Shown here in pieces: positions 1 through 7,153 of a DNA stretch of 64,000 bases. Within the stretch, counting starts at the first letter, position 1; each line of letters opens with the position of its first letter. The notes beneath the pieces are model-generated. The model did no database searches and was not told the DNA's origin. It worked only from the letters and a program-made list of their open reading frames with translations. The position numbers were made by a program, and so were the translations under genes. Source of the stretch: Robiginitalea aestuariiviva (GTDB taxonomy: Bacteria; Bacteroidota; Bacteroidia; Flavobacteriales; Flavobacteriaceae); the NCBI RefSeq assembly GCF_029537735.1, contig NZ_JARPUQ010000002.1, forward strand, positions 198,608-262,607. The letters run 5' to 3'.

Positions 1-2
1 CT

Positions 3-821
3 TTTGTCCTGAGTACAGTGAGTACGGCTTCCCTGGAAACCATTGCAACGCTTACGGAAGGCCAGGCCTGGTTCCAGTATTACCACCCGGCTTCGGATAC
101 GGTGCGCGACCACCTGCTGGAGCGCGCCCGTGCCGCCGGGTATTCCGTCCTGGTACTCCTTTGCGATACCCCCACTTTTGGCTACCGCCCCCGGGAAATC
201 CGCAGGGGGCTATCCATGCCGCCCCGTTGGAATGCCTCCAATATCCTGCAGGCGTTGGGCCGGCCGGCCTGGTTGGCGCAAACCCTGCGCACCGGCGTAC
301 CCCGGTTTGCCAACCTGGAGCCCTATATGCCAAAACAGATGGACCTGGCCGGGCTGGGCCGGTTTATGGACGGCTTTTTTGAAAAGCGCATGACCCGCGA
401 AAAGATCGCCTACATCCGTGATCGCTGGCCGGGTACCCTGGTGCTGAAAGGGGTAAGTACGGTGCAGGATGCCGAAACCGCCCGGAGCCTGGGCCTGGAT
501 GGCATTATCGTTTCCAACCACGGCGGGCGGCAGCTGGATGTGGGCCCGTCGGCCATTTCGGACCTGCAGCATATAGCCCCGGCGGTAGGGCAGGACCTCA
601 CTGTGATGATGGACAGCGGCCTGCGCAGCGGAACCGACCTGGCCCGTGCCCTGGCCTGTGGGGCCGAAGCCGGTTTTCTGGGCCGGGCGTTTATGTATGG
701 GGTAGCCGCCCTTGGCAGCAGAGGTGGCGCTCAGGTGGCCGGGCTGCTGGAAACCCAGTTGCGGCAGGTCATGGAACAACTCGGTTGCCCCGATCCCGCT
801 CAATTCACACATTTCCGCTAA
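3..821 (+). CDS. FMN-dependent alpha-hydroxy-acid oxidase/dehydrogenase, 5'-truncated by the window edge
   Basis: C-terminal part of an FMN-dependent alpha-hydroxy-acid dehydrogenase (L-lactate dehydrogenase/lactate oxidase/glycolate oxidase family), which oxidises a 2-hydroxy acid to the 2-keto acid. The frame is open from base 3, and its first residues (FVLSTVSTASLET) match the middle of the family fold, so the start and FMN-binding N-terminus lie outside the window; the GTG at 18 is not the real start. Visible motifs are the FMN-contacting lysine in VLKGV, the active-site histidine motif SNHGGRQLD, and the phosphate-binding DSGLRSGTD...GFLGRAFMYG stretch near the C-terminus. The substrate cannot be told from the sequence. 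No gene follows closely downstream. Confidence 0.9.
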   Translation, partial: FVLSTVSTASLETIATLTEGQAWFQYYHPASDTVRDHLLERARAAGYSVLVLLCDTPTFGYRPREIRRGLSMPPRWNASNILQALGRPAWLAQTLRTGVPRFANLEPYMPKQMDLAGLGRFMDGFFEKRMTREKIAYIRDRWPGTLVLKGVSTVQDAETARSLGLDGIIVSNHGGRQLDVGPSAISDLQHIAPAVGQDLTVMMDSGLRSGTDLARALACGAEAGFLGRAFMYGVAALGSRGGAQVAGLLETQLRQVMEQLGCPDPAQFTHFR

Positions 822-850
822 TCCGAAGCGCCCCTTCCATCTTTCTTTCT

Positions 851-918
851 CGTTCACGCGAATGGATAATCCGTACCGGACACGTTCGCGCAAATTGGTC
901 TAAGAACACGTTCACGCG
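851..918. repeat. Three CGTTCRCGC-type repeats upstream of the small-protein operon
   Basis: In the 255-base gap between the oxidase and the first small secreted protein, CGTTCACGCG occurs at 851-860 and 909-918, with a variant CGTTCGCGCA at 883-892. The spacing is 32 and 26 bases. The last two copies share a longer ACACGTTC start. They could be regulator half-sites or decayed repeats. Nothing else recognisable lies between 822 and 1076. Confidence 0.4.
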
Positions 919-1076
919 GATTTGTAATGCGTTCGAGACATACGCACCCTATCCTTTTTTTCACTCCTGATGGCAGGCTGCAGGCTGGCCGCGCATCTTT
1001 GGCGGGTCTGATCGCGATCCGGACAGGAGGCATCCGAAAATCCTTCAAAGAGTAGGAATCACTTCAAGCCTGAAAT

Positions 1077-1304
1077 ATGATACGATTTATTGCCAGTGCT
1101 ATGCTGTTGGGTTGTTTTGCCGGCAGCGGAAGCGCCAACCCCGTGCCGTATTCGGAAGGGTGTTCCGTAACCGCATCGGGTTGGGTCCATTCTGAAGAAC
1201 TTGGTTCCTTCCAGGCCACCATCACGGTTACCGGCCCCTGTGATGCCTCCCTGGCGGACAAGATGCGCCAGGCCATTGCCGATTTGCGGGCCGGATTCCA
1301 ATAA
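1077..1304 (+). CDS. Small secreted two-cysteine protein (75 aa), cassette 1 peptide A
   Basis: I do not recognise a named family. Residues 1-20 form a clear Sec signal peptide ending SGSA, leaving a mature protein of about 55 residues with two cysteines (C29 and C55) that could form a disulfide outside the cytoplasm. The C-terminal pattern VTGPCD...IADLRAGFQ matches the end of the next gene product (VSGIPCD...KAQLMAGIK), and the first-cysteine contexts EGCSV and EDCTI also correspond, so the two are diverged paralogues. It is the first gene of a run with an 18-base gap, a 4-base overlap and a 23-base overlap leading into a GLPGLI protein and a large outer-membrane protein. A role as the secreted ligand or substrate of those partners is inference. 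Confidence 0.7.
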   Translation: MIRFIASAMLLGCFAGSGSANPVPYSEGCSVTASGWVHSEELGSFQATITVTGPCDASLADKMRQAIADLRAGFQ

Positions 1305-1322
1305 ACCTTTAACACCACTGTT

Positions 1323-1697
1323 ATGAAACCATTCCTTACATCTATTTTGATTTTTGTCCTGACCCTCCCTGCCCTTGCCGTGGCGCCTGCCCCTTCAGCA
1401 ACTGGCCCGTACCAGCTATGGGTTGAAGGGAGCAGCGGGGCAGAGACCCATACGCAGTATGTGCATGCGGAAACGGCGGAAGCCCTGGACGCTGTAGATT
1501 TTTCCGCTATGGAAACCTGGGCTTTCTCCCGGGCCGACGGTCCCGAAGACTGTACCATTTCCATTACCGTAAAGGTTCGATTTGGCTTTGACTCCAATTT
1601 TGTGGAGGCCTCGGGTACCGTTTCGGGCATCCCCTGCGACGGGGTGGTGGAAGCCATCAAGGCCCTGAAGGCCCAACTCATGGCCGGGATCAAATGA
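1323..1697 (+). CDS. Small secreted two-cysteine protein (124 aa), cassette 1 peptide B
   Basis: Unrecognised family. A signal peptide spans about residues 1-21 (ends ALAVA). The mature part has two cysteines, C77 and C105, 28 residues apart (26 apart in the upstream paralogue). Its last ~50 residues align with the mature 75-residue protein: EDCTI with EGCSV, and VSGIPCD with VTGPCD, followed by an amphipathic helix-like tail. Residues 22-70 are an N-terminal extension missing from peptide A. The stop codon overlaps the ATG of the GLPGLI gene (ATGA), so translation may be coupled. A strong terminator-like hairpin starts only 15 bases after the stop, as expected for a gene expressed above its downstream partners. 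Confidence 0.75.
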   Translation: MKPFLTSILIFVLTLPALAVAPAPSATGPYQLWVEGSSGAETHTQYVHAETAEALDAVDFSAMETWAFSRADGPEDCTISITVKVRFGFDSNFVEASGTVSGIPCDGVVEAIKALKAQLMAGIK

Positions 1698-2458
1698 GCA
1701 GGATAATTCGCGCGGCGGCCTTTGTAGGCCGCCGCTTTTTTGTTTTGGCATGGCTCCTGCCCCATGGGGGGATCATGGCCCAGGAGGCCCTTTCAAGCTG
1801 GGAGGCCCGGTATGACCTGCGTCTGGATATGGGCATGGCCCGGCGCTATGAAGCGCGCCTTCAGGGTACGCCTCAGGGCGGCCTTTTTTCCTGGGGCCGG
1901 CTACTGGAATCGGAGGCTGCACAGAGCGACTATGAATTTAACCTGACATTGGGTGCCTCAGACTCCCTGGGGAGTTATACGTATACGGACCTGAAGGCAG
2001 GTACCATGCGTTCCCGTATCCCCTTCCAGGGAGGCAGGAGTTACGAGGTATGCGAACCTGTTCCGGAAATTGCCTGGCACCTGTCTGATAGTCTGCAAAC
2101 CATAGGGCCCTTTACCTGCCTGCGCGCTACGGGTGCCTTCCGGGGCCGGGAATACGAGGTGTGGTATACCCCGGAACTCCCGGTTCAGCTGGGGCCCTGG
2201 AAATTACATGGCCTGCCTGGCCTTGCGGTATGGATCCGGGATGCCGAAGGGGCGGTGGAAATAACCCTGAAATCCTGGATCCCCAGGGCCGCCCCGCTGG
2301 TAAAACCCAGGGAACCGGAAGACTGCATGACTCTGGAGGCATATACCGCCCTGCAAGCCTCGTGGGCGCAGGAACTAATGCGCCGCATGCAGGCGAAATT
2401 CCCCAGGGGCGCTCAAATTTCTATCGGGAAACAGGATGCCCTGGAGCGCTTTGAATAA
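1694..2458 (+). CDS. GLPGLI family protein, cassette 1
   Basis: Secreted protein of 254 aa in the GLPGLI family (TIGR01200), known almost only from Bacteroidota and of unknown function. The name-giving motif appears as GLPGL at residues 173-177, preceded by VWYTPELPVQLGP from residue 156. The N-terminus carries arginines and then a hydrophobic run ending IMA-QE, a plausible signal peptide. The ATG overlaps the stop of the upstream small protein, and the 3' end overlaps the start of the outer-membrane gene by 23 bases. A terminator-like hairpin is embedded in codons 7-16, so either the frame starts at 1694 and depends on readthrough, or the true start is downstream. The low-G+C island at 9.5-13.6 kb carries a second family member. 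Confidence 0.85.
   Translation: MSRIIRAAAFVGRRFFVLAWLLPHGGIMAQEALSSWEARYDLRLDMGMARRYEARLQGTPQGGLFSWGRLLESEAAQSDYEFNLTLGASDSLGSYTYTDLKAGTMRSRIPFQGGRSYEVCEPVPEIAWHLSDSLQTIGPFTCLRATGAFRGREYEVWYTPELPVQLGPWKLHGLPGLAVWIRDAEGAVEITLKSWIPRAAPLVKPREPEDCMTLEAYTALQASWAQELMRRMQAKFPRGAQISIGKQDALERFE
1712..1741 (+). terminator. Terminator-like hairpin inside the start of the GLPGLI gene
   Basis: GCGGCGGCCT (1712-1721), loop TTGT, AGGCCGCCGC (1726-1735), then TTTTTT and GTTTT. This is a perfect 10-bp stem with a U-tract, the layout of an intrinsic terminator. It lies 15 bases after the stop of peptide B and within codons 7-16 of the following GLPGLI frame. Partial termination here would give abundant peptide mRNA and low readthrough into the GLPGLI and outer-membrane genes; that effect is inferred from the structure. 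Confidence 0.75.
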
Positions 2459-5084
2459 ACGTTTAATCCTTGGGGTCCTGCTCTGGGGAGCTTATCTGCA
2501 GGGACAGGAATTAGAGGGCCGGCTCCGGGATTCCCTGGGGCAGCCCGTGGCCCAGGCCCGGGTCTGGCTCCATCCGGCTGAAGGCATGCCGGCAAGGGGC
2601 GCGGCCTTCAGCGATTCCCTGGGTCGGTTCCGGATCCCGGGCCTTAGGTCGGAACACCTCCGGATAGGGGTGGCCGCCATGGGGTTCCGGGCCCTGGATA
2701 CCCTGGTTACACGGGAAGCGGGTAAGCCCTGGCCCCTATTGCAATTCACCCTGCAGGCATCCCCCTTTTTGCTTCAGGAGGTAGTGGTTCGGGCCGAAAA
2801 AGCCATGCGCGTGGGGCGGGATACCGTTGAATTCCTGGTGGATCCCTATACGCGGGGTACGGAACAGGTAGCAGAAGATATCCTAAGGCGTTTGCCCGGG
2901 GTGGAGGTAAGCCCGGATGGGGAAATCCGGGTTCGGGGAAAACCTATTGGCCGGGTCCTGGTGGAAGGGGACGACCTCACTGCCCGCCGGTATCGCATCC
3001 TGACCCGCAACCTGGATGCCGGAGCCATCGAAAAGGTGCAGGTCCTGCAGGATTACCAGGAAAACCGTGCGCTCAGGGGGCTCAAATCCTCCCGGGAGGT
3101 GGCCCTGAACCTGGTATTGCGGGATGGCGTAAAGGGCCGGTGGGCCGGGCGGGGGACCCCCGGGCTGGGTAGCGGGTCCCGATACGACGTCCGCATCAAC
3201 CTCATGTACCTGAAACGAGCGGTGAAGCTTTATGCCCTGGGCCATACCAATACTGTAGGGGAAGACCCGGCTGGCGACCTTTTTGAGCTGCTGCACCCGG
3301 AAGTCCTGGAGCCCGAATTCCCGCCGGGGGAAGGGCAGGCTAGCGGTAGCGGTTTTACCCCCCGTCTGGATCTGTTACCCCTGGAGCGCCGGGCCTACGT
3401 CCAAAACCGCGCCGGGATGGGGTCGGTCAATACGGTCTGGCGCCCCGGTTCGGGTTTCCGGGTACAGGCCCAGGTACTGGGGCTGCGCGAAACCGAGCGG
3501 GTAAAATGGTCCCGGCAGGAAACCCTGCAGGGGGCAGATTCCCTTTTTCGAATTGCCGAAGTCCGACTGCAACAGTTGCGGGAACAATTCGTTTCCGGGG
3601 CCTGGGAGGTGGCCTGGGAGCCGGATACCACCCACAGGTTGCTTTGGAAAACACGCTGGAGCCTAGGGCGTTTCCGGCAGGCGGACTCCCTGGTTTTTAA
3701 CGGGCAGGGAAATATACAGGACCGACAGTTATCTGTTGGACGGTGGGAATCTTCCCTGGACTACACCCACCGTTGGGGTGCCGCCACGGCCCTGCGCCTG
3801 GCGGGGAGGTGGATAGCTGAAAAACGCCCGGAAACCCTGGATTTTGACGGGTACCTCCTTAGCGGTTTCTGGGGGCCCGGGCAGCCCGGGTGGGAAACCC
3901 GGCAGCGCTTTTTGGCCCGCCTGCAGTATACCGGGCTGCGGGCCGCCCTGATCCATAAACAGGGGGCGCATACCCTGGAGGCACAGGCCTACTGGAGTAT
4001 TTCACAAAGTGCGATGGAGAACCAGTGGGGGTTGGGTATTCCCGGGGGAGCCCCGGAGGGGCCTTTCGGGAAGGCGGCCGAACAGCGGCGACGGATGGGG
4101 TTACGGCTGGAGTGGACCCTGGATAAACCCGCCTTTCGCACCGCCCTTTCCCTGGAAGGCCTGGGCGCCTGGGCCAACTATTCGGAAAACGGGACCCGGA
4201 GATTCCGCGCCCTGGCCCTGGTGCCCGGGGCCAGCATCCGCTGGCAACCCGCCCCCCGGCATACCCTGCAGGCCCGGTATACTTTTGACTTCCGGGAAAG
4301 TCATTTTGCAGAACAATGGAGCACTCCGCTGCTGAGCGGGTACCGAAGCATACGTACGGGCCTGGGCCGCTATTTCCCCTTCCGGTCGCACCGGCTTACC
4401 GCGGGGTATACCTTCGGTGACTGGGGGGATCCCACCCGTTTGTTTGCCTTTGCCCTTTGGCGCCTTGAACCCGGGTTTCCGGGAATGGACTGGTTGCAGC
4501 GCCCAGGTTTTATTGCGTATTCCCTCCGGCCGATGTCGCAAAGGGAAATGATCACCCTGAACCTGAACCTGGACCATTACCTGGAGGCGCTTCAATGCAA
4601 CCTGAAATGGAAGGCTGCCTATACCCGGCAGGACTATACGGCCGGATTGGAAGGCACCCTGAATCCGGTGCAACACCAGAATCTGAGCCTGGGCCCGGAG
4701 CTGCGTTCGGCCTTTGGGAAAGGGCTGGAATTCCATGGCGGGTTAACCATTTCCAGGCTGTGGTCCGGGTTTGGCGGGCGCAACCGAACGAGCGCTTTGC
4801 GCGGGTTCCTGGACCTGGAGGCGGGGCGGGGCCCCGGGTGGTCTGCCCGAATCCGGAACGAATATTTCGACTATCCCGACGCGGCTTCCCACCCGCTATG
4901 GTTGTCTTCCGCAACCGTCCAACACACCCCTGAAAAAGGGCGGGTGCACTATCGGTTGCAGGTCCAGAACCTCTGGAATGCCTCCTTTTTTGGGCTGCGC
5001 ACCCTGCAGGATACCGGATACCAGGATTCGGGGTATGCGCTCTCCGGCCGCTGGGTTTTGCTGCAGGTTTCAGTGCGGTTGTAA
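2436..5084 (+). CDS. CarboxypepD_reg-like/TonB-dependent-receptor-like outer-membrane protein, cassette 1
   Basis: Large (882 aa) outer-membrane beta-barrel protein. After a signal peptide (LILGVLLWGAYLQGQ) comes a carboxypeptidase-regulatory-like beta-sandwich (about residues 25-110: DSLGQPVAQARVWL... SLGRFRIPGL), then a plug-like segment with DILRRLPGVEVSPDGEIRVRG and a VLVEGDDL stretch, then a long barrel rich in alternating aromatic and polar residues. It resembles the non-SusC TonB-receptor-like proteins found beside GLPGLI genes. No TonB box is evident. The ATG at 2436 overlaps the GLPGLI gene; a TTG at 2451 (LNKRLILGV) is an alternative start with a more conventional signal peptide. 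The product of 9675-12359 is homologous along the N-terminal third (LPGVEVSPDG versus LPGIEVDREG). Confidence 0.85.
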   Translation: MPWSALNKRLILGVLLWGAYLQGQELEGRLRDSLGQPVAQARVWLHPAEGMPARGAAFSDSLGRFRIPGLRSEHLRIGVAAMGFRALDTLVTREAGKPWPLLQFTLQASPFLLQEVVVRAEKAMRVGRDTVEFLVDPYTRGTEQVAEDILRRLPGVEVSPDGEIRVRGKPIGRVLVEGDDLTARRYRILTRNLDAGAIEKVQVLQDYQENRALRGLKSSREVALNLVLRDGVKGRWAGRGTPGLGSGSRYDVRINLMYLKRAVKLYALGHTNTVGEDPAGDLFELLHPEVLEPEFPPGEGQASGSGFTPRLDLLPLERRAYVQNRAGMGSVNTVWRPGSGFRVQAQVLGLRETERVKWSRQETLQGADSLFRIAEVRLQQLREQFVSGAWEVAWEPDTTHRLLWKTRWSLGRFRQADSLVFNGQGNIQDRQLSVGRWESSLDYTHRWGAATALRLAGRWIAEKRPETLDFDGYLLSGFWGPGQPGWETRQRFLARLQYTGLRAALIHKQGAHTLEAQAYWSISQSAMENQWGLGIPGGAPEGPFGKAAEQRRRMGLRLEWTLDKPAFRTALSLEGLGAWANYSENGTRRFRALALVPGASIRWQPAPRHTLQARYTFDFRESHFAEQWSTPLLSGYRSIRTGLGRYFPFRSHRLTAGYTFGDWGDPTRLFAFALWRLEPGFPGMDWLQRPGFIAYSLRPMSQREMITLNLNLDHYLEALQCNLKWKAAYTRQDYTAGLEGTLNPVQHQNLSLGPELRSAFGKGLEFHGGLTISRLWSGFGGRNRTSALRGFLDLEAGRGPGWSARIRNEYFDYPDAASHPLWLSSATVQHTPEKGRVHYRLQVQNLWNASFFGLRTLQDTGYQDSGYALSGRWVLLQVSVRL

Positions 5085-5088
5085 GAAC

Positions 5089-6240
5089 TCAGGGCCGCTC
5101 TACCTCCCGGATGTATACGGCATCCGGGACCAGCGGCAGGGAGACGATGTCTAGAACGGAACCTTCAAAATCCGTGATCACTACCCCTCCTTCGGGGGTG
5201 CCGTCCCCCTTCACGTAGGCAATGGCAATGAGTCCGGTTTCCAGGTCGGCGTCGAATTGCCCGAACAGGGGGCGGCTGCCGGTCTGTTGTTCCATACGCG
5301 CCTGTAAAAGGGGCAGGTAAGGTTCCCCGCCCGCGGCAAATGCCCCGGCCTTGAGGTTGTAGATGGCCGGCTGTGCAAAAAAGAGGCTGGGTTGCTGGTA
5401 GATATAAGACACCAGGAGGTCTTCCCCTGAAAATCGGGTCCGGAAAAGACCTTCAGCCTGTGCCGGAAAGTTGGGGATGGGGCCGGATTCCCCAAATTGG
5501 AGCAGGCCGGTGTGGAAGGCCAGGTAGGTGCCGTCTGTCCGGAACATGAGGAGCTCGCTATCCCTTAGGCAGGCGGAGGTCCATTCCGGGCCGGGGTTTA
5601 CCTGGGTAAGGACTGAGGCCGTGGGCAGGTCCACCAGGGCCAGTACAGGTTCGTCCGTGCCCGCCCGGCGGTAATACAGGATCAGTAGGTCCTGTTGGAT
5701 CAGGGCATCCAACACCCCTTGCGGCCCGGCCTCGGCAAGCAGCAGATCCGTACAGGACCCGGAAGCCGGGTGGTGAATCCGCAGGCGGGTTTCCGGGGTA
5801 CTGCCCTGTGGAAAAGCGGTGTAGGGCAGCACCAGGTATTCCAGGCCGCCGTACAGCCCCCGTATCTCCTTTGGCGTGTCCGTTTCCGATGCAAACCCGC
5901 AAAGGTCCTCAATGGCCGTAATGTTGCCGGAATTCAGGTCTTTCAGGTAGGCCCGGGATTTTTGTCCTTCCCAGGTATAATAGGCCAGGGTGTTTTCAAA
6001 AACCTCCCGCCGGGCAAACTGAAAAAAAGACAGGCCCATTTCTTCGCTCAGGTTTTGGATGAGCGGGGGGTCGCTAGAACGATTGCGGTCCATCTGGATT
6101 TGCGGCCCTGTGGCGCCGGCCAGGGCCGTAAACCGGACCATGGGCGGGGCAGCTTCGGACGGTATAGCTTCTTCCCGGGAACAGGTGAAGCAGGTGAGGG
6201 CCGCCAACACCAGGGGAAGGCAACGGTTAAAAAGTTTCAT
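5089..6240 (-). CDS. Putative lipoprotein, possible beta-propeller
   Basis: The 383-residue product starts with a lipoprotein signal peptide (lipobox region LTCFTC-S), so it is probably anchored in the envelope. I do not recognise the family. The body is a run of short strands with repeated 'value, unit, text' patterns (for example YYTWEGQKSRAYLKDL, LLMFRTDGTYLAFHTGLLQF, GLIAIAYVKGDG), compatible with a WD40-like or six-bladed propeller as in other Bacteroidota surface lipoproteins. It converges with the cassette 1 outer-membrane gene, with stops four bases apart, so it is transcribed independently. Confidence 0.7.
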   Translation of the reverse strand: MKLFNRCLPLVLAALTCFTCSREEAIPSEAAPPMVRFTALAGATGPQIQMDRNRSSDPPLIQNLSEEMGLSFFQFARREVFENTLAYYTWEGQKSRAYLKDLNSGNITAIEDLCGFASETDTPKEIRGLYGGLEYLVLPYTAFPQGSTPETRLRIHHPASGSCTDLLLAEAGPQGVLDALIQQDLLILYYRRAGTDEPVLALVDLPTASVLTQVNPGPEWTSACLRDSELLMFRTDGTYLAFHTGLLQFGESGPIPNFPAQAEGLFRTRFSGEDLLVSYIYQQPSLFFAQPAIYNLKAGAFAAGGEPYLPLLQARMEQQTGSRPLFGQFDADLETGLIAIAYVKGDGTPEGGVVITDFEGSVLDIVSLPLVPDAVYIREVERP

Positions 6241-6325
6241 AGCAGCTTTTTAGAGTACCTAAAATAGGGAAAAGAACAGAGATGCGAACCCGGGCGGCCT
6301 GGGCGGTGTTCCCTATCCCAAAATT

Positions 6326-6335
6326 TAGTACTTTG
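6326..6335 (+). promoter_or_regulatory. Probable promoter element TAGTACTTTG
   Basis: TAGTACTTTG resembles the Bacteroidota -7 box and recurs exactly before the OmpA-family gene (31957-31966). It lies about 130 bases before the ATG at 6465, so in-frame starts further upstream are unlikely. Confidence 0.45.
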
Positions 6336-6464
6336 AAAGACAAACCCTACAAAGCGCTTCGCAAAAATTCCCCTCATATGGGTATGGCCCGGCGCGCCAC
6401 GGGCCTGCATTTTGCGTACGGACCCCCGAAAGGCGGGGACTCCCTTGATTTTAAACGTGCCACA

Positions 6465-7145
6465 ATGAACAATGACTTACTTGTTTCCTACCTGTCCCTC
6501 CGGAAATCCATCGGGTTTATTGCCTTGGGAATGCCCGTATTCCTGGTGATTGGCTCCATTTGGATAGGGGACTGTTCCCAGATTCAGAGTTCCATTTCCG
6601 ATTACTACCACACCGTCATGCGGGATGGACTGGTAGGCACCATTTGCGCCATTTCCTTCTTTCTTTTCGCCTATCGGGGCTATGATGTTAAGGACTTTTG
6701 GGCTACCCGGGCGGCGGCTGTCCTGGCGCTTTTTGTCGCCTTCTTTCCCACCATTTATACCGATGAGATCTATCCCCCATGTAATGTGGTACGCCCCATA
6801 GAAAACCCCCTGGTCAATGCCATTCATTTCAGCAGTGCCCTGCTGTTTTTTCTGGTACTGGCCTACATCTCGTTGTTTTTATTTACCAAAACGGACCATC
6901 CGCAGGCTATGGGCCAACGTAAAAAGCATCGCAACCGCGTCTACAAGACCTGCGGGTGGGTTATGTTGGCATGCCTGGCCCTGCTGGCCCTGTATTTTGC
7001 CTGGTTGCGGCACCGCTTTCCGGGCCTGGCTGCCTATGATCCCGTATTCTGGCTGGAATCCCTGGCCCTGTGGGCCTTTGGGATCAGCTGGCTGATTAAG
7101 GGGGAGATCTTTATGAAGGACCTGCCGCAGCCTCCTGCACCCTGA
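6465..7145 (+). CDS. Integral membrane protein of unknown function (226 aa)
   Basis: Six or so hydrophobic segments are visible (for example IGFIALGMPVFLVIG, LVGTICAISFFLFAY, AAAVLALFVAFFP, FSSALLFFLVLAYISLFLF, GWVMLACLALLALYFAW, LESLALWAFGISWLI), so this is a polytopic inner-membrane protein. A loop contains ISDYYHTVMRDG and PPCNVV. It resembles DUF998-like membrane proteins, but the family is not certain. The start at 6465 (MNNDLLVSY) is chosen because the frame extending to 6282 would translate through a probable promoter and an uncharged leader. It lies eight bases before the dipeptidase-like gene, so the two may be co-transcribed. Confidence 0.75.
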   Translation: MNNDLLVSYLSLRKSIGFIALGMPVFLVIGSIWIGDCSQIQSSISDYYHTVMRDGLVGTICAISFFLFAYRGYDVKDFWATRAAAVLALFVAFFPTIYTDEIYPPCNVVRPIENPLVNAIHFSSALLFFLVLAYISLFLFTKTDHPQAMGQRKKHRNRVYKTCGWVMLACLALLALYFAWLRHRFPGLAAYDPVFWLESLALWAFGISWLIKGEIFMKDLPQPPAP

Positions 7146-7153
7146 TCCCCTGA

